This document shows positions 17,658 to 22,500 of a stretch of 22,500 nt of DNA, in pieces. Location of the stretch: contig CAJNDS010000213.1 of the NCBI GenBank assembly GCA_905221605.1, forward strand, positions 962,836 through 985,335. Reading direction: 5' to 3'. The position numbers and the translations under genes were made by a program. Below the pieces are notes generated by a model, which saw only the letters and a program-made list of their open reading frames with translations, was not told the origin of the DNA and ran no database searches. Position 1 is the first letter of the stretch; every line of letters begins with the position of its first letter. The stretch is from Symbiodinium natans. Lineage: Eukaryota; Sar; Dinophyceae; Suessiales; Symbiodiniaceae.

Positions 17658-17764
17658 CTACTACTTGCTTAAGAAACCCCAAAAACCAAAAGATAATAGT
17701 CCCTATACTACCCTTATAAGGAAGAACAGTTTTTTTTTGGGGGGTGGTCTTAAGCAAGTAGTAG
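17658..17764. mobile_element. 107-bp foldback with 17-bp perfect terminal repeats
   Basis: CTACTACTTGCTTAAGA at 17658-17674 is the exact reverse complement of 17748-17764. The interior has a TTATAAGG word and a T/G run (17730-17745). No flanking duplication seen. The right arm is the beginning of a protein-like open frame. Confidence 0.6.
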
Positions 17765-17836
17765 AGAAAGCGGCATACAAGAAGCAATTGTTTCTTGATG
17801 ATGTTGCACAAGAAGTACCCAAGAAAAGCAAAATAA
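17749..17836 (+). other. Exon-like coding fragment
   Basis: Reads LKQVVEKAAYKKQ then LFLDDVAQEVPKKSK, continuing into the C-strand tract. Lys/Glu/Asp-rich and protein-like, but with AT-richer third positions than the other fragments. The frame is open leftward through the foldback to 17665. Confidence 0.28.
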
Positions 17837-17912
17837 CCCCAAACCCTAAACCCTAAACCCTAAAACCTAAACCCTAAACCCTAAACCCTAAACCCTAAAC
17901 CCTAAACCCTAA
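17837..17912 (-). repeat. Interstitial telomeric tract, C-strand
   Basis: Ten units, one reading CCTAAAA. Confidence 0.93.
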
Positions 17913-17913
17913 T

Positions 17914-17985
17914 CATGAGAAGGGCTTCCAAGAGCAGCAGAGGCTTGGTCACGGACATCTGAGCCCCGGCTTTTTGGAGATCTTG
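17914..17985 (+). other. Exon-like insert between C- and G-strand tracts
   Basis: Two plus frames are open: HEKGFQEQQRLGHGHL onward from 17914, and one from ATG at 17915 stopping after 15 codons. 17 of 24 codons in the first end in G or C. The choice cannot be made by eye. Confidence 0.22.
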
Positions 17986-18002
17986 CTTGGTTTTTGGTCT
18001 AA

Positions 18003-18112
18003 GGGTTTAGGGTCTGGGGTTTAGGGTTTAGGGTTTAGGGTTTAGGGTTTAGGGTTTAGGGTTTAGGGTTTAGGGTTTAGGGTTTAGGGTTTAGGGTTAG
18101 GGTTTAGGGTTT
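18003..18112 (+). repeat. Interstitial telomeric tract, G-strand
   Basis: About 15 units, one short (TTAGGG). GGTCTAAGGG just left and GGTTCTAAGGG just right (about 18123) form a near-duplicate pair. Confidence 0.94.
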
Positions 18113-18167
18113 CGGCGGTAGAGGTTCTAAGGGTTCAGGGTTTGGGATCATAGTCAGGGTGTGTCTG

Positions 18168-18224
18168 TTGCAGTGCTTCATTCGAGATCCATCTCCCCAC
18201 TGTGCCTATCTGTCTAGCCACTGT
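18168..18224 (+). other. Acceptor-like site and short open stretch
   Basis: GTGTGTCTGTTGCAG (ends 18173) is a good 3' splice site shape. The following 17 codons read CFIRDPSPHCAYLSSHC and stop at the first CCCTAAA. Weak. Confidence 0.2.
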
Positions 18225-18325
18225 CCCTAAACCCTAAACCCTAAACCCTAAACCCTAAACCCTAAACCCTAAACCCTAAACCCTAAACCCTAAACCCTAA
18301 ACCCTAAACCCTAAACCCTAAACCC
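18225..18325 (-). repeat. Interstitial telomeric tract, C-strand
   Basis: Fourteen perfect CCCTAAA units. Near-perfect units suggest recent origin or homogenisation. Confidence 0.95.
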
Positions 18326-18437
18326 AACTGACGACCTCTTGTCTTGTAGAGTTAGGCTTAGGTTGCCTGTCGACTCTTTCAGACAGGGTCGTCCCTAAAT
18401 CAGGGTCCCCTTCTGAGATTCCTGCAATACGGACCCT

Positions 18438-18470
18438 GAGGGTTTAGGGTTTCGGGTTTAGAGTTTAGGT
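18438..18470 (+). repeat. Short decayed G-strand tract
   Basis: TTTAGGGTTTCGGGTTTAGAGTTTAGG. Confidence 0.75.
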
Positions 18471-18753
18471 GTCTCGGATGCCCAAAAAAGGCCCGAGTAG
18501 AGAATTCCCCCAACCATGTGGGGTATTAGCGTGTAAAGATCTACAGGACCCAAGCACTTGATCCCGGAATGCAAGCAATTCCAGAAGTCCAACCCCCACC
18601 CCGCCGCTCCCAACCCTAAAAGAAAAGCCCACCTAAGCCGAAGAAAGCCGCACACCCTAAACCCTGAACCTGAAAACCTTAGTGTTACCCCCTGAGCCCT
18701 AAATCCTACACACTCTTGAGCCCAAACCCCAGAAACCCGAAGCCCAAAGCCAG
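18471..18753. other. Telomere-free interval with decayed C-strand words
   Basis: Contains CCCTAAACCCTGAACC at about 18656 and scattered CCCTAAA-like words to 18710. The minus strand is open for 99 codons (18458-18757), but much of it reads decayed telomeric sequence. Confidence 0.3.
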
Positions 18754-18882
18754 CCAAAGAGCCACAAGCCAGAGCAGAGCGCGACTGCTCCAGGCGTGAA
18801 GTCCACCGCCCTGCATGGCGCTGAGGTGGGATTCAACGTGACTCGGCCGAAGCCCCCGACGACGCGGAGTCTAGTAATATAG
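18754..18882 (+). other. Exon-like fragment ending in a stop
   Basis: 42 codons to TAG (18880-18882), reading PKSHKPEQSATAPGV, then KSTALHGAEVGFN, then VTRPKPPTTRS. 29 of the first 39 codons end in G or C by hand count. The frame is open further left to about 18730. The stop lies just inside the repeat that begins at 18874, so the fragment is probably truncated by it. Family not recognised. Confidence 0.35.
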
Positions 18883-18980
18883 GGGTCAGAATAATTACTA
18901 ATAAAATTCCCTTAGGGTCCCTTTATAATTCTACTGTAATAACCCCCCCCCCCAAAAAAACCCTATTCTAATTGTTCAGG
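18874..18980 (+). repeat. GTAATATAGGGGTC dispersed repeat, copy 1
   Basis: Shares AATAATTAC, ATTCCCTTA(A/T)GGTCCC and CCCTRTTCTA words in order with 21865-21956. The ends pair loosely (TATAGGGG at 18878 with CCCCTATA at 18981), so it may be a foldback. Contains a C run then an A run (18944-18960). Confidence 0.55.
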
Positions 18981-19003
18981 CCCCTATAGTACACAAGCTG
19001 TGG

Positions 19004-19177
19004 TTAAGGATGTAGGGCCCTGACCCCTATTGGGCTCTGAAGAGGATCATACTCAGGAATCTGTAGAAGTGGGCTTGAAGAGGCAAGCTGGTAGCACAGG
19101 CTAGTTTTGGCCAGAATGGGCATTGCGGCTGGATCATCGCGCATGGCGTAGTTCAATAGGCCCCGGCACTTGCCGTC
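19004..19177 (-). other. 57-codon open frame, exon-like
   Basis: Open from 19177 to TAA at 19004-19006 after an upstream TGA, with no initiating ATG at the start. Reads DGKCRGLLNYAMRD, then DPAAMPILAKTSLCY, then QLASSSPLLQIPEYD. 25 of the first 39 codons end in G or C. CTCTTGAG just upstream could be an acceptor. It lies between two mini-elements. Family not recognised. Confidence 0.32.
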
Positions 19178-19213
19178 TCAAGAGGGCCAAGGGTCAAGGG
19201 TTTATAGAGCTAA

Positions 19214-19323
19214 CTTGGGATGTTCCCCCTTATACTAATCGTCCTTAATACTTGTAGAGATGATAGTAGGGAGTACTATACTACCTATTAAGGAGCCCGT
19301 AGTATAAGGGGGAACATCCCAAG
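19214..19323. mobile_element. 110-bp foldback with 24-bp perfect terminal inverted repeats
   Basis: CTTGGGATGTTCCCCCTTAT plus ACTA (19214-19237) is the exact reverse complement of 19300-19323. An inner CCTTAATA/TATTAAGG pair extends the stem, so nearly the whole element can fold. No coding capacity and no clear target duplication. Relatives at 15606-15761 and 17590-17625. MITE-like. Confidence 0.7.
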
Positions 19324-19328
19324 AGCCC

Positions 19329-19433
19329 TTAACCGAAGAGATTGGGCTTGAAGTTTCGGGGTTGAGCCGGGAAGCACGATGATGAAGATTCAAGGCATGA
19401 GAGCTCTTGATCCAAGAAGCCGTTGTCACATTG
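19329..19433 (-). other. Open stretch, Cys-containing
   Basis: The minus frame between TAG and TAA reads QCDNGFLDQELSC then LESSSSCFPAQP (34 codons). Another minus frame (68 codons from 19441) is also open. Coding status undecided. Confidence 0.18.
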
Positions 19434-19441
19434 CTATTCAA

Positions 19442-19480
19442 AGGGTTTAGGGTTTAGGGTTTCGGGTTTAGGGTTTAGGG
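19442..19480 (+). repeat. Interstitial telomeric tract, G-strand
   Basis: Five units, one reading TTTCGGG. Confidence 0.9.
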
Positions 19481-19600
19481 CGCCCGTGCTTTTGTGGTAG
19501 GAAGACCCATCTTCAGCATTCCGAGCTACTCACAGGCCCCGAATCCCCAAGCAACCCACGAAGCAACCCTGAGGCCCGAACCGACACCTGAATCCACCCG

Positions 19601-19757
19601 AAACCCTATAAAACCCTATAAAACCCTACTAAAACCCTACTAAAACCCTACTAAAACCCTATAAAAACCCTATTAAAACCCTATAAAGGCCCTATTAAAA
19701 CCCTATTAACACCCTATAGAAACCCTATAAAAAAAACCTATAAAAAACCCTAAACCT
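19601..19757 (-). repeat. Variant telomeric array, CCCTATAAAA/CCCTACTAAAA type
   Basis: About 14 units in which CCCTA is followed by TAAAA, CTAAAA, TTAAAA or similar, giving 9-11 bp units instead of seven. It ends in one true CCCTAAACC. Confidence 0.85.
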
Positions 19758-19882
19758 TCAAAGCCGTTCTTCAGCTCAGCAACCCTCTTACTCTAAATCT
19801 TTCAGGTCGCTCCGAGCTCGGACATCTGTGCAAATCCTCTGAACTCCCCCCACACAGGGCCTCTGGGTTCCTTTGGTTTGAG

Positions 19883-19968
19883 GTTTAGGGTTTAGGGTTT
19901 AGGGTTTAGGGTTTAGGGTTTAGGGTTTAGGGTTTAGGGTTTAGGGTTTAGGGTTTAGGGTTTAGGGA
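19883..19968 (+). repeat. Interstitial telomeric tract, G-strand
   Basis: Twelve perfect TTTAGGG units. Confidence 0.95.
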
Positions 19969-19977
19969 CAGCCCTGA

Positions 19978-20091
19978 AGCAAGGCATATGTCATTCATGA
20001 TGCCAGCCGGCCACTGAGCAAAGACAACATCGAGCCGACCAAGAAGGTCACCCGCCGGATGATTGGATGGCCTGGGCTTGGGAATTCCACG
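19978..20091 (+). other. Exon-like fragment with Walker-A-like motif
   Basis: 38 codons open after TGA (19975-19977): SKAYVIHDASRPLS, then KDNIEPTKKVTRRM, then IGWPGLGNST. 26 of 38 codons end in G or C. GWPGLGNST resembles a P-loop GxxxxGK(S/T), with Asn where the catalytic Lys should be; this may be coincidence or decay. GTGCTG at 20092 is a possible phase-0 donor leading to TTGCAG at 20149-20154. Confidence 0.33.
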
Positions 20092-20154
20092 GTGCTGAAC
20101 TCTCCTAGAAGGTTTGGGGGCTCAGGGTCTATACTAACCATGGCTTAGTTGCAG
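20092..20154 (+). other. Candidate 63-nt intron
   Basis: GTGCTG start, TACTAAC branch-point consensus at 20132-20138, and TTGCAG end (20149-20154). The distance from branch adenine to AG is about 17 nt. Splicing would keep the frame open. Confidence 0.3.
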
Positions 20155-20452
20155 GGAAAGCTAGCTGCATTAGTGATGAGACGCCAAGTGGGGCGGTGTG
20201 TCCTCCTTGACAATCCATCCGGGTTTCGAAATCAGGGTGGAGCGGGCAATCTACCACGAACACTTGCAGTGAGGGTTTTGTCAGTTCAGGGTACATGTCG
20301 AGCCTACAGTTTAAGGAAAATAGGGCGGGGATGCAAGAACAAACTATAGGCACGAGCGCATGATTACCTGCACTTCCCTTTTGAAGTTTGCGCGGCCCGG
20401 AATCCCAAACCGCCACAACCCCGTTCCAAACCCCCATCTGCCCTAGCCCCAC
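20129..20452 (-). CDS. 107-codon open frame, unrecognised
   Basis: Starts at ATG 20450-20452 and stops at TAG near 20129. The middle reads RLDMYPELTKPSLQ then VFVVDCPLHPDFETR, with a mixed, protein-like composition. No third-position bias, no family recognised, and it conflicts with the plus-strand exon model. Chance is a serious alternative. Confidence 0.15.
   Translation of the reverse strand: MGLGQMGVWNGVVAVWDSGPRKLQKGSAGNHALVPIVCSCIPALFSLNCRLDMYPELTKPSLQVFVVDCPLHPDFETRMDCQGGHTAPLGVSSLMQLAFPATKPWLV
20155..20349 (+). other. Candidate downstream exon
   Basis: Continues the 19978-20091 frame for 64 codons to TAG (20347-20349), starting GKLAALVMRRQVGRC. Third positions are not GC-biased, and a 107-codon antisense frame (20129-20452) covers the same DNA, so strand and reality are uncertain. 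Confidence 0.22.
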
Positions 20453-20474
20453 ACCAGAGACCGTACACCCAGCC

Positions 20475-20545
20475 CTTAAACCCCTAAACCCCTAAAGCTA
20501 ACCCATCTCAGGCCCCTAAAGCCTAAACCCTAAACCCTAAACCCC
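20475..20545 (-). repeat. Interstitial telomeric tract, C-strand, degenerate
   Basis: CCCCTAAA 8-mers followed by CCCTAAA and CCTAAAG units. Confidence 0.75.
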
Positions 20546-20726
20546 TGGTCGTACTCGGGTAATTATGCTTCAGCAGCTTTGGGTCTGCTGGGTCTACTTC
20601 TATTTGCCTAACAACAACTTCTTCCTTACAAGGGCGAGACAGGGGTTATTATCGGTCATGTCCGGGGGGGTTCTGAAGCAAACAGTAGTCCAGAGCTTAG
20701 GATTGGGGGGGGGTTTTGGGCTTTAG

Positions 20727-20819
20727 GCGTTCGATGGGTTACGGAAACAGGTCTTGGAGGACGCTGGCGTCGGCTGGGTCAGTGTTGAGGAGACCGTCAA
20801 GAAGGCCATGAGGGGTTGA
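20727..20819 (+). other. Exon-like fragment ending in a stop
   Basis: 30 codons between TAG (20724-20726) and TGA (20817-20819): AFDGLRKQVLEDAGV, then GWVSVEETVKKAMRG. 23 of 30 codons end in G or C. Looks like the helical C-terminal end of a protein. GGAAACAG just before 20751 could be an acceptor. Not recognised. Confidence 0.36.
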
Positions 20820-21017
20820 GGATTTAGGTTATGGTTCACCCCCCAAACCCGATTCCTAAGCCCTAAGCCCTGCGCTCAATCTGCAAACACCCTCCCTCCC
20901 CCCCTGTGCTGTGCTTGACCCTGGTGTGCACCATCACAAGACCTGACAGCTGCGCAGCCCCGTGGGTTTAGGGCTTAGGAATTTAGGGTTTAGGCTTTAG
21001 GGTTTAGCGCTTAGGGT
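20820..21017. other. Mixed interval with decayed telomeric words
   Basis: CCCTAAGCCCTAAGCCC near 20860 and a decayed G-strand tract at 20964-21017 (TTTAGGGCTTAGG, GCTTTAGGGTTTAGCGC). Confidence 0.5.
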
Positions 21018-21101
21018 AGTTCGGTTCCAATTCTCGCTACCCTGACGCCTTGCAGGGGTAGACTCCTATGACACAGGCCCTTGACATTTGATGAGGGTCA
21101 C

Positions 21102-21137
21102 CTAAACCCTAAACCCTGAACCCTGAAACCCTAAACC
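21102..21137 (-). repeat. Interstitial telomeric tract, C-strand
   Basis: Four or five units with CCCTGAA variants. Confidence 0.85.
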
Positions 21138-21165
21138 GAAGAGACTTCTTGGGCCCGTATGCCAG

Positions 21166-21234
21166 GTCTCGGCGAAGGCCGATCTTACTCTGAAGGAGTA
21201 CATGGGCCAGATCAAGCGCCTGGGAGTCGTTAAG
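21166..21234 (+). CDS. Candidate 23-codon internal exon
   Basis: Bounded by TGCCAG (AG at 21164-21165) and AAG|GTTGGG (GT at 21235-21236), exactly 69 nt, open in phase 0: VSAKADLTLKEY then MGQIKRLGVVK. 18 of 23 codons end in G or C. The donor leads straight into a TTTAGGG tract, and the acceptor follows a CCCTAAA tract by about 28 nt, so both flanking introns, if real, carry telomeric DNA near the splice sites. Protein family unknown. Confidence 0.38.
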
Positions 21235-21236
21235 GT

Positions 21237-21440
21237 TGGGGTTTAGGGTTTAGGGTTTAAGGTTTTAGGGTTTAGGGTGTATACGGTTTTAATAGGGTTC
21301 GAATAGGGTTTTAATCGGGTTTATAGGGTGTATAGGGTTTATCGGGTTCAGGGTTTATAGGGTGTATAGGGTTGATAGGGTTTTTAGGGTTTTTAGGGTT
21401 TGGTTTACAGGGCTTATAGGGCTTTTAGGGTTTAGGGTTC
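21237..21440 (+). repeat. Variant telomeric array, G-strand
   Basis: Begins as TTTAGGG, then becomes GGGTTTATA, GGGTGTATA, GGGTTTTTA and GGTTTTAATA units, returning to TTTAGGG at the right end. Confidence 0.85.
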
Positions 21441-21553
21441 AAACCCGTCGAAGCCCCCCCGAACCTATTTGACTTCCCAGATTCACGTGCATGTAGCCTT
21501 CTGATGTGACGGCCTAGGTTTCAGGATCCTAGGCCCCAGACCCTAGATCCGAA
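21441..21553. other. Telomere-free interval
   Basis: Mixed composition, no frame or hairpin worth noting. Confidence 0.3.
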
Positions 21554-21567
21554 ACTCATTTCTTACG
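21554..21567 (+). repeat. 14-bp direct repeat flanking variant array, left
   Basis: ACTCATTTCTTACG, identical to 21650-21663. Confidence 0.85.
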
Positions 21568-21649
21568 TTTATGGGGTTCATAGGGTTTATAGGGTTTATA
21601 GGGTTTATAGGGTTTATAGGGTTTATGGGGTTTATGGGGTTTATAGGGT
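21568..21649 (+). repeat. Nine-unit TTTATAGGG array
   Basis: Nine 9-mers (six TTTATAGGG or TTCATAGGG and three TTTATGGGG) plus one T, enclosed by a perfect 14-bp direct repeat. Confidence 0.9.
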
Positions 21650-21663
21650 ACTCATTTCTTACG
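21650..21663 (+). repeat. 14-bp direct repeat flanking variant array, right
   Basis: ACTCATTTCTTACG, identical to 21554-21567; arrangement is that of a target-site duplication. Confidence 0.85.
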
Positions 21664-21795
21664 ATTTCATGTTATAACATACTCGTAGGACCGTCAAAGT
21701 TATGAGCCCGGAGCTCAAACCCAACTCGAAGCCCAGATAGCCAAAGAGCCCACCGAACCCTAAGCCCCCAAAAAAGGAAGCACAAAGCCGAAAGG

Positions 21796-21833
21796 GTATA
21801 GGGTTTAGGGTTTAGGGTTTAGGGTTTAGGGTT
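21796..21833 (+). repeat. Interstitial telomeric tract, G-strand
   Basis: Five units, the first reading TATAGGG. Confidence 0.9.
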
Positions 21834-21864
21834 ATAATGCCGGATCCGCACGAAGGGAACGTGG

Positions 21865-21956
21865 GTAATACAGGGGTCGGAATAATTACGAATAGTATTC
21901 CCTTATGGTCCCTTTTATAAACATACTATAGTAGCCCCCAAAACCCTGTTCTAGTT
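21865..21956 (+). repeat. GTAATATAGGGGTC dispersed repeat, copy 2
   Basis: GTAATACAGGGGTCGGAATA and later ATTCCCTTATGGTCCC and CCCTGTTCTAGTT; after CTAGTT it passes directly into CCCTAAA repeats, where copy 1 continues with non-telomeric sequence. Confidence 0.6.
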
Positions 21957-22003
21957 AAACCCTAAACCCTAAACCCTAACCCCAAACCCTAAACCCTAAA
22001 CCT
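21957..22003 (-). repeat. Interstitial telomeric tract, C-strand
   Basis: Six units, one reading CCCTAACCCCAAA. Confidence 0.9.
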
Positions 22004-22029
22004 TATAGAGGAGGAGCACAGGTTCCTGA

Positions 22030-22098
22030 AATTCGGCGCGAAACCCAAGGAACTCGCAGAACGCCAAGAAGGTCCACGGCGTGGACCCCAGATGCCAG
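22030..22098 (+). other. Exon-like coding fragment
   Basis: 23 codons between TGA (22027-22029) and TAG (22099-22101): NSARNPRNSQNAKKV then HGVDPRCQ. 19 of 23 codons end in G or C. An overlapping frame (FLKFGAKPKELAERQE) is also open but without that bias. Lies between C-strand and G-strand tracts. Confidence 0.3.
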
Positions 22099-22100
22099 TA

Positions 22101-22216
22101 GTTTAGGGGTCTGGGGGTTTAGGGGTTTAGGGGTTTTAGGGTTTAGGGGGTTAGGGTTTAGGGTTTAGGGGTTAGGGGTTAGGGGTTTAGGGGTTTAGGG
22201 GTTTAGGGGTTTCGGG
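22101..22216 (+). repeat. Interstitial telomeric tract, G-strand with GGGGTTTA 8-mers
   Basis: Mixture of TTTAGGGG, TTAGGGG and TTTAGGG units. Confidence 0.9.
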
Positions 22217-22443
22217 AACCAACACTACTTGCGCCCAGAACCCTAAACCGCCAGCGGTTGGGGCTCATACAGTGCGTAGGGTTCAGGGCTCAGGGGGCTT
22301 ATAGGGTTGTGCCGTGTTTGTGTTCCTTGCAGCTCTCTCTCCCGATCATGGCAAGGCCTTGAGGAGGCCGGGCTGTCCTCGCACGCGCCTTCCAAAGCTT
22401 AGAAGCTGAGCTGAACAGGCCCCGGACTGCGATTGCCAGGGGG
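22217..22443. other. Final telomere-free interval
   Basis: Contains GTGTTCCTTGCAG (ends 22332), an acceptor-like site, followed by two short plus frames, one reading SWQGLEEAGLSSHAPSKA. The other sequence is unremarkable. Confidence 0.3.
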
Positions 22444-22500
22444 GTTTAGGGTTTAGGGTTTAGGGTTTAGGGTTTAGGGTTTAGGGTTTAGGGTTTAGGG
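22444..22500 (+). repeat. G-strand telomeric tract reaching the window edge
   Basis: Eight perfect TTTAGGG units, still in phase at the last base. The orientation fits a true right chromosome end, but an interstitial tract cannot be excluded. Confidence 0.95.

Noticed and set aside
18458-18757. 99-codon minus-strand frame
   Set aside because: Much of it reads decayed telomeric words (GFRV-like repeats); no third-position bias.
12556-22500. A simple end-to-end chromosome fusion site
   Set aside because: A fusion gives one G-strand to C-strand junction; here the orientation changes many times.

Overview
This is a eukaryotic, subtelomere-like and extremely repeat-rich window. The telomere-type heptamer is TTTAGGG/CCCTAAA. 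That motif occurs in land plants, many green algae, dinoflagellates, coccidian apicomplexans and oomycetes, so it does not fix the lineage. Interspersed AAACCCT tracts are known from the repeat-rich segments of Eimeria chromosomes, but the CAG expansions typical of those segments are not seen here. I found no rRNA, tRNA, CRISPR, bacterial-type gene or recognisable full-length protein. Long open frames in the left half are by-products of base-skewed repeats.

Layout. (1) 1-1825: G-rich, purine-skewed minisatellite with a higher-order repeat of about 800 bp, ending in a G homopolymer. (2) 1950-4005: AT-rich satellite with a conserved GC-rich core alternating with runs of the 9-mer TTTTAATAA. It flips orientation near 2980 and forms a true long palindrome. 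(3) 4234-10670: three tandem 2.1-2.25 kb pyrimidine-rich units with internal deletions, each carrying a ~270 bp foldback. A divergent partial fourth copy follows, then an inverted copy at 11231-12016. Regions 2 and 3 lie between inverted copies of a 28-bp sequence (1828-1855 and 12271-12298). (4) 12303-12490: G and C homopolymers. (5) 12556-22500: about thirty interstitial telomeric tracts in both orientations, separated by 60-900 bp of non-repetitive DNA. The last tract runs off the right edge in the G-strand orientation expected of a right chromosome end.

Region 5 is the interesting part. Many intervals between tracts hold 20-58 codon open stretches with GC-rich third positions, on both strands, some with AG/GT borders. 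Small foldback elements and short dispersed repeats lie among them. Two places show telomeric DNA as an insertion: an exactly 140-bp (20-heptamer) tract interrupts one copy of a dispersed repeat that is uninterrupted elsewhere, and a nine-copy array of the 9-mer TTTATAGGG is flanked by a perfect 14-bp direct repeat. I read the region as a mosaic of gene fragments and mini-elements being interrupted by, or joined through, telomeric DNA. An alternative is that some fragments are real exons with telomere-repeat introns.

No gene here can be given a function. All splice sites, exon borders and third-position counts were made by eye; codon-bias scoring, RNA evidence and homology searches were not possible.
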